Assembly: GCA_038373885.1 (NCBI GenBank)
Contig: JAWZYV010011909.1
Coordinates: forward strand, 248,001-312,000
Direction of reading: 5' to 3'
Length of the DNA: 64,000 bases
Source of the DNA: Cheiracanthium punctorium
Lineage: Eukaryota; Arthropoda; Arachnida; Araneae; Cheiracanthiidae
A program made the translations under genes and the position numbers. Positions 24,903 through 37,725 of the stretch are shown piece after piece (within the stretch, counting starts at the first letter, position 1; every line of letters starts with the position of its first letter). The notes below the pieces were generated by a model. That model saw only the letters and a list, made by a program, of their open reading frames with translations. It was not told the origin of the DNA and ran no database searches.

Positions 24903-26999
24903 GCTGCAGTTTCAATCACCATTTGAGAAAGTTTATCTGCGAAACAAAAAACTAAAAAATTGTTCATGGAATATAAACTTATTCAATTGATATCTAATAG
25001 TTAAGCTTGTTAAGCAATTTAATGCGTTTAAAATTTATGTTCATATAAAAAATTTATAATAATAGTCGTAATTTAAAAAATGAGACTTTCCTAGAATAAC
25101 ATTGATAAAGATTATGAGGAAGTTCTTAAATCTATTACTACATTAGGTCCACGATAGTAAAAGATCTATTTTTCGAAGTTTAACATAAGAGTCTTCATAA
25201 TTTAAGAACCCCCGATTCAAAGTGGTGAGCAACGGAAACTACTAGTCACAGTGCTACCAAATTTTATAAAACTGAATAAGAATCTGGAAAAAATAAAATC
25301 CAAGAAAAAAAAATTAGAAATCCCTAACTAAAATTAATTCGTCAAACTTACTGCTGAAAGATCATTCAACAATGATTTTATAACTTAATTTTGCAAAAAT
25401 ATTCACACGGCAACAATGTTTCGAATTAAAAAAAAATTGTTGATTCAACGACAATTCAACATTTTGTCGGCGCTATTTTAACCGAATAAATTTTGTCGGC
25501 TTTTAACAAAACAAAATATTTCATTTTACAGTAATCGTGTCGATTCAATAAAAATATTTCTTTATAAGCTAACCAAAATTTTGCTGAATCAAAACTTACA
25601 GCGTAAGCTTTAATTCATTTCAATTCTATTTTTATTTTCATTCAAGCAAAAAATCAGACTATTAGATTAAATTGAAAAGAAACAACGTACAGGTTTTAAG
25701 CCTACTCAAAAATATTGAACAACTCAAAACTAAGAATTGCCTCCAGCGAATTATGTCCTGCGCAGTAAAGTTCCAATATAAACCAGGAATCCAGTCTGTT
25801 TCATAAATTTGTGGGTACGTTTAACTACTTTGGGTTCCTGTCCGAATTATGTAGGTCCCCCCCATTATATAATACAATTTCGCCGAGACGTAACCTCTCG
25901 TAACTTTAACAAAATGACATAAAAGTGGTTCTCAAGAGTGCGGATGGTCTTAAAATACGATTCCGGTTGTTTAAAATAAAACTGCTCCGTTTGGGGAAAG
26001 GGAGTGTATACTCGCTATAACGAGTATCTCCGAGGTAGCATCACGGAATTTCCATTTTTATAACTACGGGAATTATTAGCTCTACATAAATTCGAAGGTA
26101 TCAGTGCGCTTATACATTGTTGGCTGCTGAACGGATGCATAGAAACGACATTAACGTTTTACCAAACGATTCCGATTGGTCGTAATAGAAAATTTCACTT
26201 TAATGAGCTTTGCAATGCTATTAATACTCATGGGCTACATTTAAATTCCTGCGAGTCTCTCCAAAGTGGGTAGTTAACGCTCGCTATGCTTTAAACTTGT
26301 TTACCTAAAAATTATCTTCCAATAAGACTTTCTTAAACATTGCAAAACCATTCAGTCCAAGTATTGCAGATAAACCCAATTTAAGCAAAGTAACTCATTT
26401 TCGTAATATAAAATAAATTGCACGCGAAAAAGTAAAATCAAAATCTTGATGACTTACTGATGACATTAATTTGATCCTATTTAACCGATCCCCGCCCCCT
26501 TTTGCCCGCCCCTTTTTGCGGACTCTTTGAAAATAGAAATTTGGGGTTTTCCTTGAGTAGATTTATCCTAGACAACATGCAATGTTTTTTTAAAATAGAG
26601 CTTCTACACGTATTTTTAAATCTTTATGAATGCAATAAAATGTTATATTTAGAATATACTGCTCAACAATACTTATTACCAAAACCAATATCCCCACCAC
26701 ACACAGCGTTGTAACGCGTTGCGTAAACAGACACATATTCTTCAAAAATGCCAACACCGTAGACTACACAAAATGCTGAAATACCAAGTCACTCACACAC
26801 ACCCGCCCAATCAAAGCTGGGCCGATCTAATGTGGACCGATTTTCAGGAGAGATTTTCGATTATAGAGAAACTGAATCTGAAATTTACGCTCTACGCTGA
26901 AGTACAGCTGTTGTTACCGCTGGGCTAGCTACCAGCAACACGTCCGATAGATCAAAAAGCACATGTTATTGAAAGATGAATCGAACGTATCTATTATCT
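24903..26999. other. Noncoding DNA
   Basis: Contains an imperfect palindrome ATACTCG-CTATAA-CGAGTAT near 26009-26028. Two adjoining plus frames (26502-26714 and 26719-26928) do not match a family I know. Confidence 0.35.
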
Positions 27000-27790
27000 T
27001 GATTGGGCCCTTTCTGGGTGCCTCAATAAGAACTAAAGTATGACTAGTTAAATCCTTTACAAAATAAGCCTTTAAAGATAGATGTACACAGCAAAGTGTA
27101 ACTCTTTACAAGAACAACAATTATGACGTAGATATTTTGTTCCAATTCCCGGGTCAGTGGCCTAATGTAAGGCGATTACTTAGATGGGCCGGAGATTTTT
27201 CTTTCATTATAGGGGTGTCTAGTAGGATGGCCAACATTGCTCCTTGAGAGTGGTGCAATTTTGGATCGGGCAGAGATGCGACCTAGCATCTTGATCGATA
27301 ACCCCTCGAGGTATCGTTTGAACATGGATGGGATAACATTTGAGCCACGACAGATGTTACGTGCACCAGCTTCCTTCAGCTTACGTGGCTCCGCAGCATT
27401 CCAGTCACGAGACGTTGTCACCCTGTCCAAGCAACGGACGAGCCGGTGTTGCTTCACTTCCGCTGTTCTAATTGGGAACCGATTTGCGTGTCGATTGGAG
27501 AACTGAATCGGAAACCGACTCTGCGAACTCTGGGAAAAAAGTGCAGCCGTTGTCGTCATCGCCGGATTAACCACCAGTATCACGTTCGTCCGTCTGTCGA
27601 ATTGCAATGTTATCGGTAGTTTAATCAAGCGATTGCAACGTCTGCTGCACTTTCTAAGAGCAGCGGCCATTTGGACACTATCCAGTTCCGACTTTCTTCA
27701 CTTTCTCCAGTATTCAGCCGATGATACTTATGAAGTAACAAATTTTATTAATAATTTTTACTAGAAAGTATGTGCAGCCGAAAGAGGTGG
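27000..27790 (-). repeat. Unclassified 0.8-kb repeat, copy 2
   Basis: Inverted relative to copy 1 (17060-18160) and without its MITE. The GTTGTCGTCATCG / CGATTGCAACG palindrome is at about 27548-27642. A 164-codon minus frame (27176-27670) overlaps most of it, but copy 1 does not keep the frame. The plus strand from 27541 to 27790 also resembles family 1 MITEs (palindrome, then TTTCTTC and CAGCCGATG), so this may be a larger relative of that family. Confidence 0.65.
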
Positions 27791-28652
27791 TGACCGCTTG
27801 AGTCTATGTTCCGATAGTAACAGCATTTAACTTACTAGACAACTGCAGTACATTTACATTGAGAATTTGAGAGAAGCATTGTCTCTCCTTCCCTAGAGTA
27901 AAATGAAGATTAATTTGGAAAACCGCTTTTTGAATGTCACCACTGTCAATATGCGATAGCCGAGAATATGAATTGCCTATGTTTGTGGAAATGATTCCTT
28001 AAAGAAATTACCATCAGTCCACTCCGTTTTGGAGAAATGTTAATTATTCTCAATAAATGGAATTAACCTAAAAATGCCATGCAAGACTAATAAAATTAAA
28101 ACAATTTGATAATACACGATTTCGTTTAATCGCCGACCTTAAAACGTCCAGAAAATTTTCCGTTGCCCTGTTAAAGAGCGATAAAAACGGTCGGCGTCAC
28201 CGCTCTATTTTTATTTCATTATTTAAAATACATTCATCTTTAAGACTTCAGAAGAAGTCACCACGTATCAGAATTTGGCAGTCCTGTAGAATTAAAGTTT
28301 AAATACACTGCTACCCCAATACAATCTACAGCTACCAATTTCGTTGGAATCTGCGTGTACAGGGCAGATAAATCTCGCACTGCTAAACTTTAAATACGAA
28401 AAAGAAAAGAAATTAACCCTATCACTAGACAGCGGACCCTCCCCAAAACAACTTCCATCTTCTAATAATGCCAATGATTGTTTATGTAGAGCAGCTTAAC
28501 GGATATTAAAATGAAAGGAAGGCTGAAATTTTGTCATAACTAGTGTAGTGTGACCAGCTGCTAAATTTATACTTTTCAGAAAACCAACCGAACAGTCAAC
28601 ATTTTCCAGACCCTTCCGCAAAATTCGCAATAAGTTATTCATGCAATATTCT
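27791..28652. other. Noncoding DNA
   Basis: No gene or repeat end recognised. Confidence 0.35.
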
Positions 28653-29389
28653 TTAACCCTTTCGCGACCACTTCAGCGACCCTTCAGCGATAAGCGCGCG
28701 CAAACGCGCGCTTATCGCTGAGGCCGGCAGTCTCTTTCGCAAATGTCTGTCCAGGGCCGGAGAGTTTTTCGCGATTAAGCCTAAATCCATGAACAGAACA
28801 ATCTGAATATATTATAGTGTCACTATCACTACTATCCGAATCTGCTTCAGAATCAATCTCATAACTTCAAATAATTTGAGCCATTTCTGCTATTTCAAGC
28901 TCTAACACTTTCGAAGCTTCGACATTCTAACTGTAAAATGAGAAAAAATCCACGTCTACTAGATCTAATTATCCACTAAAAACTGGACTGCAAGTAAGCA
29001 GTCCCAACGCTGCGTAATACCCAACGCTGTAGCGAAAATAAAACTCCCTGCTTACTATAAAGAAATACGTACGTGGTATTTATAGAGCCGTCATAAAGTA
29101 TACCATTCAGAAACATTCCTTTCAACTTACGTTTATATTATCGAAAACCACGTGAGTCATGCTACTCCCATTCTGAGTAGAATGGTCAAATCTACATGTA
29201 TCTGTAACCGCATGGACATATAATGCCATCTTGTGCCAAAAGTTAGTTTTTAAAACGTTCCAGGACACTGGCAAAACTGTGACGGCCGGGGGTGAACGAG
29301 GAAACGCTCTGGCACGCCAGCGTGTCGACCGGGAACTGAGCGAGTTTCTTACTGGCACGTATACGCGACAGTCGGCGAGAAAAGGTTAA
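28653..29389 (-). mobile_element. TTAA-bounded element, family 4, with possible acidic N-terminal frame
   Basis: The left end TTAACCCTTTCGCGACC and right end GTCGGCGAGAAAAGGTTAA are inverted with mismatches, both at TTAA. A minus-strand frame near 28935-28690, broken by one stop, reads 'LELEIAEMAQII' and then 'SYEIDSEADSDSSDSD'. Such an Asp/Ser-rich start is common in piggyBac transposases, but the match is compositional only. If right, the rest of the transposase has been deleted. A 16-bp perfect hairpin lies just inside the left end. Confidence 0.5.
28685..28720. repeat. Perfect 16-bp-arm hairpin
   Basis: Arms 28685-28700 and 28705-28720 are exact complements around a 4-base CAAA loop, with alternating CG at the base of the loop. 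It lies 29 bp inside the left TTAA of the element 28653-29389 and is the most perfect short hairpin I saw in the window. Confidence 0.9.
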
Positions 29390-29644
29390 GTATTTTAGCA
29401 AGAAACAAAAAGGTAGACTGATAAATACCAGTTCCTCTAATGGGACCGGAAATGAACTTTTAATCTTATAATATAAATGCCAAAGTTTGCATATTTATTC
29501 TTTCACGCTAAGACCACTTCGCATATCGGAAATTGATGGCTTATACCCTGAATCGAGTCTTTCGGACCCTGCATCTGCAATAGGACACAAAAATTCCTAT
29601 TCTACAGGATAGACATCTTTGTGCACCAGTTTTCATCTAACATT
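29390..29644. other. Spacer between two TTAA elements
   Basis: Nothing recognised. Confidence 0.35.
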
Positions 29645-30039
29645 TGAACCCTTTAACGCGCAGTGTTCCCGCTCTCGGAACACCAAACTCTGACGTTTCG
29701 ACTGTTGCCAGTCACGAATTATAGATTTGATTTCTAAAAAGATAGTTCCGGGTGGCATAGCTCCACGAGAATCCTTTACTTTTTAGCACGTCATTTCCCG
29801 TAAAAAAATGGTTACGATTATTTTTAACAGCACTGACATCGGCTGAAAAATGGAAGAATGCGAGAACAGCTGGATAGATTGCCCAATGCTGAAAAAAGGC
29901 AGCCATTGCATGACAATCTAAATCTGTTGCACGCGATGAACGTTTCAATCGTCCACCATCTTGCTGGTAGTTAAGTCGAGCGATGGCAACGGCTGCCCTT
30001 TTTTCAGCATAGGGTAAGGCTTGCGTCTCAAAGGGTTAA
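29645..30039 (-). mobile_element. piggyBac-type MITE, family 1, inverted shorter copy
   Basis: Reverse orientation of 12613-13096. The right edge is TTAA (30036-30039) with tip AAAGGGTTAA; the left edge is CCCTTTAACGCG preceded by TGAA, a worn TTAA. At 395 bp it lacks the left arm of the internal palindrome, as if one arm had been lost by recombination within the palindrome. Confidence 0.8.
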
Positions 30040-31639
30040 TAAGCGGCATTTTTAAATTTAATTACCAAATTTAATCAGTTAGCAGGAGAAAAAAAACTTG
30101 TATGTGCAGGTAAATAAATTGGTGAAATTTTGTAATGCACTGCTTAACAAATCAATTTTGTCTGCAATTTTGCGAGCATCTTAAACACGTTTCAAACAAT
30201 GGATGACTAAAACGTAATCTATTGGGTGCTTTAGCAAAATAATTACAAATGCTAAATACATCGTTTACAATAATGTACAAGGGCACGGAAGAGTAGCGAT
30301 CTATTTTAGCACTAACTTACACTGCCAAGATTTTTTGAAGCAAGAAATGGGACAAATCAGCGTGATGTCCCCAACTGCGATTGTTTTTGTGCTATGGCAA
30401 GTCTAAAACGAGAGTTCCATCTGCCTACCGTTTGGGGGGGGGGGGGGAGTTGCTTTGGTCCGAGGACATCTGGATGAAACTCCAGACCCACAGCGTCGCG
30501 ATAAGCCCAAACGCGGGAACTTCATTTTAGCCGTTTTCCATCCCAATAATGAAACAAAAAATTAGGGACATTTTATGAATTCAATGGTTTTTAAACCTCT
30601 ATTCAACGACACCATCATTAGCATTAATAAAATGAAGAAAACGCCATTTTTTTAATTGGTAAAAATTATGATTTTGTACATGTAGTACTGGATTTTTTTT
30701 GCGCTACTATCGTATTCAAGGACAATATACGATGTTAAATATTTGGTACGCATTAAATTTAGTTTGTTTTATTCATTTTTCAATGAGCGAGCCTTACACA
30801 AGTAGCTGAACGATAAGTAATCCTACGTTAAGATATATCCCGTGGCAGTTTCAACAGAAGAGACTACCTGAACTTTAGATTAAAGAAGTACTGCATCCTA
30901 CATCACCTAAGCGATTTACTTCCTTTATACTGTAGAGCACTTCAAAATTTCATTTCCTTTTCGGGGATCTTAATAGTTTGATACTAAAATTCCCGGCACC
31001 CTTTATTTTGAGTACAACCAATTCACGCACTGCAAGTTTTATACAAGCTGTTACATATAAATATTAGTTCGAATATCTTTAACCCCTTTTTTAACCATTT
31101 TGTGCTAGAAAACTTCACGCAGTTTGTGTCATAATGTTGGTTTATCTTTAACTTAGATTCGCCAATGTAACATTATGTAAATTAATTGCACTGCAAGTCT
31201 ATTTAATTTTTGGGAAAAGTTTCTCCATTCTAAAAAAAAAAAAAAATACGGCAGCTGTCGCCAATAGCTTGTTACGCTCTCCTCCGAAACCGTGGTGATT
31301 TGAGTTTCAACGAAGGTAACCATGGATGCTGAAAATTTCGGGGCACCCGATAAGCCGACACTTAAATTTAGAAAATCGAATTTTAGAAGATATTAGAAAC
31401 TTAAAATAAGCATAATGGTTGCCAGGCTTGGCAATTTAGACCAGCATAAAATCATTCTTGCCTTTGCAACAAAGCAACTCCTGCGTGAAATTAAACATGA
31501 CGTAGAATTGCATTTTAATTTGGCGAAAAATCGGTGCAAGTAAAATAAATCAAAGTGTGTAGCATAAAGTTCAGTTTTCAAATAGCAAGTCCTCGTAGAA
31601 AACAGGAGTTTAAAACTGACGCCAATTCGTTTCTCTAAT
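30040..31639. other. Noncoding DNA
   Basis: A G-run of about 15 lies near 30434-30448, and an A-run near 31233-31246 precedes a GC-richer block to about 31350. No gene recognised. Confidence 0.35.
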
Positions 31640-32142
31640 ATTTTTTCTAATAATTGTTACAGATTTAAAAAGCGCCATTTTGGCATCAGGTACGATCTGG
31701 GAAAAAAAAAAAGCTATCTCGAGTGTGAATCAATACTACGCGTGTTCAAAAATGTTAGCACCCAGTATTTTGAAAATCCAAGTGCATATTATAGTAATGC
31801 AGGTTAGGTTCAGCTTGGGTATTTGCCCTTCGTAGAAATATTTGGGTGTGTTAAGCCATTATAGCAAGTACAGCTTTGCTATTTGCCCGCTCGGTGAGAT
31901 CCTACATTTCGCGGTGCTCAATACGCCGATTTGCAAAGAATTATGTACATAAATGTATGGATAACCGTTTTCCCGGTCAACCTTACATGAACAAGGATTA
32001 TTGGTTATGAACATGCGCAAATCGCCAAATAATGAAAAGACGCCATTAGTAGCAAGGTATAATAGCTGTTCCGTAGTTTTTAATCAAAGTAAACTTTTGA
32101 ATCGCTGTTTTCTTAGAAATAATTATTAACTATACGTATGCG
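31640..32142 (+). repeat. Dispersed repeat, copy B, proximal part
   Basis: Plus-strand counterpart of 1990-1500. It continues after the hAT insertion at 33118. Within it, 32010-32080 and 33118-33190 resemble each other (ATGCG, 'AA-TCGCCAAAT-ATGAAAA', then GTTCC-TAG), so the family also has an internal repeat. Confidence 0.6.
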
Positions 32143-33117
32143 TAGGGCCCTATAAAATATGCAAAAATGAGGGAATTTTACATAATTTGCAATTCTCCGC
32201 ATAAACTACAACTTTTCGCATAACACCGCATTTTTCGGCAATTTTTTTTTTTTATTTCTTAAATTTTTCTCAACCTATTTTCTTCCAAAACCTGTTTAAC
32301 GTTTATTATTGTTCAGAAATGGACAACTCCAAAAAGCCAGAACCTAAGTTTTCATAACCTGGTTTGAAATTCATGAAAGCGGCTCAAGTGACTCATACCA
32401 ATTGCCCAATATATGTTGATGAAGAAGTCTTTAACAATACTCCAAGGATATGTCAAGGCGGCTCAAGTGTTTGACTCAGACCAATTGCCCAACATATGTT
32501 GATGATGAAGAAGTCTAACAATACTCCAAGGATATGTCAAGGAGTGTTCCGGTGAAAACTTAGTTTTTGGAATTTTAGAAGATATCAATGATCGAGGTTG
32601 TTTCAGAGGTTGTTTTACAGAGGTTCCCAGAACTAACACGCAAAGCAAAGTTAGTATTATCGGTTTTACCCAATTTTGTAGACCATACATGGGCAACCTC
32701 CGACCCGCGGAACATATCAAAACCCCTTATAAATCCCTATTATACGGCCCGCGACTTTATTAACATACTAAAGTTTGTCCTGCTACTTTTCAAAGGTTGC
32801 CCACCTGCTGTAGACTGAAAGAGCAGTTTCATATTAAGGCCAAATATTTAAAAAAAACCAAGGACAGAGTTTGAAGGAATCATTGGTCTCAGGACAAACA
32901 TCTCTTCATTTCCATAAATTTTAGAGAAAAAAAAATCTGACTCACTTATCCGTTTTTTTAATGTAAATCAAAATATTGCTGTTCTTTTTAACGTAGTTAT
33001 TTCTCTACTCATACGCAATACTTCAATACATTTCTATAAATACCGCATAATTTCAGAAAACTACCCCATCATGCCGCATAATTCTGAAAAAATTTCCGCA
33101 TATTTTGTAGGGCCCTA
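32143..33117. mobile_element. hAT element (non-autonomous), 975 bp
   Basis: Inverted ends TAGGGCCCTA[T/C]AAAATATGC are flanked by a perfect 8-bp direct repeat CGTATGCG (32135-32142 and 33118-33125). Tip length, tip sequence and the 8-bp duplication together are diagnostic of hAT. The interior has a direct duplication of about 80 bp (32379-32457 and 32458-32541), sharing 'ACTCCAAGGATATGTCAAG', and a 'GGGCAACCTCCGACCCGCGG' block. I could not recognise hAT transposase motifs, so it is probably a deletion derivative. The related sequence at 340-436 shows the site without the element. Confidence 0.88.
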
Positions 33118-33260
33118 CGTATGCGTAAGTCGCCAAATTATGAAAAATTGTCACGGATGGCAAATAAGCAAGGTGTTCCATAGTTTTACACAATTAAAAA
33201 TAGCGCGAAGTTGTTCCAAGGAACATGCAAGAGCCAAGAAATGTATAGCTCGGTAACATT
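33118..33260 (+). repeat. Dispersed repeat, copy B, distal part
   Basis: Continues copy B beyond the hAT element and matches the minus strand of 436-340. Confidence 0.55.
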
Positions 33261-35600
33261 CTATCAGATCCAATCTTTGTATTTTGTGTATTATGCCTTT
33301 TTTACGAATAAGCCTTATTAGGGGCCGAATGCCTCATACAAAAAGTGAGTGTAGCGAGCCTAGGGGCTTTGGCCCCTAGTAGATTAAGATAGCCATAGCG
33401 AGGCCCACAGGAAGCAGAACTGTGGTATTTCCCCCATAAGTTAGGACATTGCTCACGCTCATGAAAGATTAAGCCGTAGCAACTCATTCATCAGGGAGTT
33501 TCTAGTAAATTGCCCGTCATCGCCATATCACACCGCATGGCTTTTAAACGGCACTCTAACCAAACATTCCGTCAAGCATTAATCGGAAATTTTAGTGCCT
33601 CAGTGTGCCGATTGCGAGAAAAAACAATTTTCCCAGTACCAAAATTTTACCACTTTCCGTAACTCAAAAGCTACTTTTAAAAAATTGCGCGGGGAATACA
33701 ACTGTACCGATTCGGATATTTTAAAGGCACGAAGCTTTAATTTATTGCTCAATGGCCTCCAGCCGGTATCTGAGAAGTATTTTACGGTTTTCCCCCCCCC
33801 CCCCAAGACGATTTCTGAAATTTGTCATGTGGAAAAGGGACGAGGGTATGTTGCGCACGTGTCAACAGCAGTCATATCGGGGGGGGGGGGGGGCAACTGT
33901 ACAGAGTTCATAGTCTTGTCTTCCTTAAAGACTGAACCCTATTGGGACTTCTCCCAAAAAATCAAAGCTAATCCCACTAGATTCTCCGCTCATGTTTCAT
34001 TCCTCTAATGCGAAGTGCAATTTTTAAATGGACATTTAATATCCGTTCTTAGATCAGGTTCATTTTCCGCCAGACAGCATACGCTTCCGGAGATGAAGTG
34101 ACCTTCAAGATCAGAGGGGTTCCTCCTTGGTCACGCTAATTTTCAAGGATTGAAATGTTCTACCTTTTTAATCACTTCTGATCAATCTGTTCTAACCTTA
34201 GCCATTATGGACGAATTTTTTAATTTCTTATTCTTCTCTCTTCTTCTCATCTTTAATTTTGGATATGTTAAGTAAACGCTTTTAAAAACCGATAGGAGTC
34301 AAAATGCCAGAGTAGTATTAAAAAATGGATATGAATTACCATCATGGGCAAGACTGAACAAATTTTTAATAGCGACCTCCCAACCTATACACAAAAAGGG
34401 AGGGCGATGGGGCGTTAGCCGAACGTCGTATTATTTTCGAATGCATATGTTAGGACTTCGCTGGATATCTATAGAGAAAAAATGTAAATGGTAGGTGCAA
34501 CTAGCTTCAGGGAAAACATTTTAATTATTTCAAATTGTAGGAAAACCATTCTTCACTTATGTAATGGTACAAATGTTTTGATTTTTGCATAATATTACCA
34601 AGCTTATTCAAAACTTGCTTATCAGGGATTTCAACTACAGGAAAAATAAAAATTCCAAAATATGCAGCAAAATAAAGAGTTATTTGACGAACATTTTTAA
34701 AGTATTGACGATTTGAATACAAGCAACTCTAGTGGCCAAATCCTGTATTTTTCAAAGTAAAAGCAATGATACCGCCTATGAATATTCGACAATACAAACA
34801 CTACAACATTAGAATTTAATTGAATTCTAGAAATACTTTTAAGCAATGCTTTGTAATTTTTAAAAATTGTAATATAAGATACTTCAATTATTCCTAAAGG
34901 CATTTCTTAATCAGTAGAGGACATCTAATCAGGTCACATTTACTAAAGTGACTACAGTTTGACAGTATGAAACAGGCAGCATGCAATACAAAAAGTGAAA
35001 AGTGCGAAAAGCCAAAAATTCAATGTCCGAGCTTACTCACGGTTTTCGAAAAATATTTGATCAAATATCGGAATCAAAATATAGCTAACTGAATAACAAA
35101 ATCTGTGAGGTGAACGTAAATGCCTTATCGGAATATTTAAAATCTGCTTCCAAATCAACATAGTCTGGTGGGTAGATCCCTTCAGTTAAAAGCTCCAATG
35201 TCCTGGTAACGAAACTTCAGACTATACGAAGTCTGAGTGATCAAGAGCACAAGGCTAGAATATTAGGCTTTTTAGAAAATGATTAGAAAAAATACCTGGG
35301 AGTCCCATTTGGTTTACCCAGTACGTACAGGGGATATGCCATGCCAGATCCGAATACTGGCAATTGGGCAGTGTCCCTTGTCGTACCAGGTCATTTCCCC
35401 AGGTTACCAACCGATTTCCGGATTGCTTCTTTCTTCATCTGTAAAGCTGAAATAAAACTTTTCGCAAGGCTTTATTTATATATTTTTTACAATATCAACC
35501 TCTTTGAAAATTTAGAAGGCAAAGCAGGTGGAATGCAGTGTAGTTCAACTTCATATCTTTTGTAAGTTTGGCATGCACAATACCTATCTCGCAAAAATAC
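33261..35600. other. Noncoding DNA with homopolymer runs
   Basis: A short hairpin AGGGGC-TTTG-GCCCCT lies near 33360-33377. A 137-codon plus frame (33595-34008) contains both a C-run (33791-33804) and a G-run (33880-33893), and its minus shadow (33600-33806) is equally open. I recognise neither and consider coding unlikely. Confidence 0.35.
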
Positions 35601-35680
35601 AGGGCCCGATTACCGCACAGGCCGCCTAGACAGTGGCCCAAGGACCTCAAAGTGATTAAAAAGTAAGTTTATTACAAACT
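35601..35680 (+). repeat. CAGGGCCCGATTACCGC-type repeat end
   Basis: Begins CAGGGCCCGATTACCGCACAG and continues 'GGCAGTGGCC-AAGG-CCTCAA'-like. The same sequence starts at 36406, a worn version at 37726, another branch at 41219, and a reversed version lies at 63425-63500. The form resembles ends of hAT-like elements, but no second end was found. Confidence 0.45.
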
Positions 35681-36405
35681 TCGCATTAAACTAATGACGA
35701 ACCGGCGAGTTTATAACGCGTACCGTCATGCAATTTTTTTACATTTTTTCAGTAACTTCATAAGGTTCAAAAAGCTTTCCAAATCGAGCGTTCATCGACA
35801 TGTCATTTGAAACAGAACTGTTACGCATTAGAAACTATTAAACTTTAAGGCAACAGCTCTAGTAAACATTTAAATCAAGCTCAATACCTAAATGGAAACT
35901 GAAGCAAAAGATTTTTCTTTAGTAAACATCTTGAAGCGAAGCTAGACGAGACAAATGAGCATTAATTTTTTAAAATGGGTCGTTACTAGTGCTTTTACCG
36001 TCAAAAGATTTTATCTCAACTCCAAAACCTCCTTTTACGGTACTGCGAACAGATAATATAGCACCCTGCAAATAAATGGGAAACTAGGTATGACCGAGTA
36101 AAAGGCACCCAAAGTTGCTAGGTCTAGGGTCTCCAAATGGCTAACGTCTTTGACACCTGCCCTCTAGTCCAGTCATGCAACAATTCAGATATTGGGCTAT
36201 TGTTGCCATTTTTGCGAAATGCGAAAGAAAGACAAGCCGCTTTTGCCAAAAATGAACACTGGTTTCAGTGCTTTACAACCCTCACTAAATGACATTGCCT
36301 CATCTAGTAAAACCGAGCCATATTAACAATGTCATTAATAGAAGGCAAAGAAATAAAAGCAAGTTAATATCGGCAAAGCTTTAGAGGCTAAGAGGGCAGA
36401 GTTCA
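35681..36405. other. Noncoding DNA
   Basis: Nothing recognised. Confidence 0.35.
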
Positions 36406-36480
36406 GGGCCCGATTACCGCATGGACCAACTAAGGCAGTGGTCAAGGAGGCTCAAGTTTTAGGGGCAGCAAAGCAATTAG
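36406..36480 (+). repeat. CAGGGCCCGATTACCGC-type repeat end
   Basis: Second copy of the motif at 35601 in the same orientation, followed by 'AGGCAGTGGTCAAGGAGGCT' and AGGGGC. Confidence 0.45.
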
Positions 36481-37725
36481 AATATTTCAAGTATTTTTAA
36501 AGAAATCTGCGTAAAACAAACGTCAAAGTCATGCAATTTTTCACCCCAAACGAGTCTCTCTCCCCCGCCCCTTCTAGATTAAAGTATTTCTAATAGAAGC
36601 TTTATATGCTTTCAACGGGAGTTGTCACACGTTCATTTTCATGAACTTGTGAATCATTTAAGTCTCGTTAAAATTTTGGGATGTTCGTACTGCAATAATA
36701 TTTATTACTTTTGATTATTTTTCCCCCCATTAATGACACTTATGAATCTCTTCGAAAACGTTAACCTTCAAAGAAAACTAGAGAAAAAACATTTAGTCTT
36801 AAATATGAGAGCTCGCGTGCAAAATTAAAGTAATATCAAGGTTCGCACACTTCTTTGAAAGGAGGGTAATGAGCTCTGCTGCAAGAGAATTAAACACCCA
36901 AGAAACCGCTAATATGAAAACACTTATTTCCAAAGAAAGTTCAAGGATTTTGAAGCATTGTATGAATTTATGCACGGTATGCTGAATGCCAAAATAACTG
37001 AAGTCACCGTAGGCTTTCGGGCACATTTTTAGAAAACGAATATTTTAAGTGAAGATGCAATTATAAAAAAACTACAAAGTCCATTACCTAAATATAAAAT
37101 ATGCCTTCTCAGAAATTAAGTACACGCAAGAACCCGTTAGCAAATTTTTACGTACACGAAATTCAGATATGTCATAAAAATTATCGTAAATTGTCACTAT
37201 ATGCTTGTGTATGAATATTTCTTTGTTAAATTATGTTGCTTGGAATATACAACACATTAGTGCTGGACAACCATTCTGGAATGTAGATACTTTCTTTTGG
37301 TTTGGGGGGGAGGGCTTATCCAGAAAGAGCCAATAAGTACACCAGTATGTAATGCAAGTGGCTCACGATTGAAAAAAAATCACTTATTGCTACGAAAAGC
37401 TGACTACTAAACTAGGCTCTACAATAAAACGGGAATAATTCCATAAGAGGGGGCAGGTTTAGTTGGAGATTTTTTTTTCCCCCTTTAACGTGTATATACA
37501 AGAAAACATACCCAAAACTACCTCATAATACATTATCTAAACACCTTATTAAAACATTTCTACTCTTATTTCAAATGCAACATAAAACAAATTGAACATA
37601 ACCAAAACACTAGCTCTACACTGGCACGACCTGTCCCCGCTTATAGACTTTATCCCGATAAAACTAACATCTGTTCTTAAATATGTATATTTTAAGCCAA
37701 AACGCTATTTCTACGAAGTACTAGC
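36481..37725. other. Noncoding DNA
   Basis: G-run near 37303-37309; no gene recognised. Confidence 0.35.

Noticed and set aside
25960..26310. rRNA-like wording (ATTAGCTCTA near 26070)
   Set aside because: Only a short word resembles antisense 18S rRNA; the flanking bases do not align.
33595..34008. 137-codon plus-strand frame
   Set aside because: It includes both a C-run and a G-run, has an equally open antisense frame, and shows no family motif.
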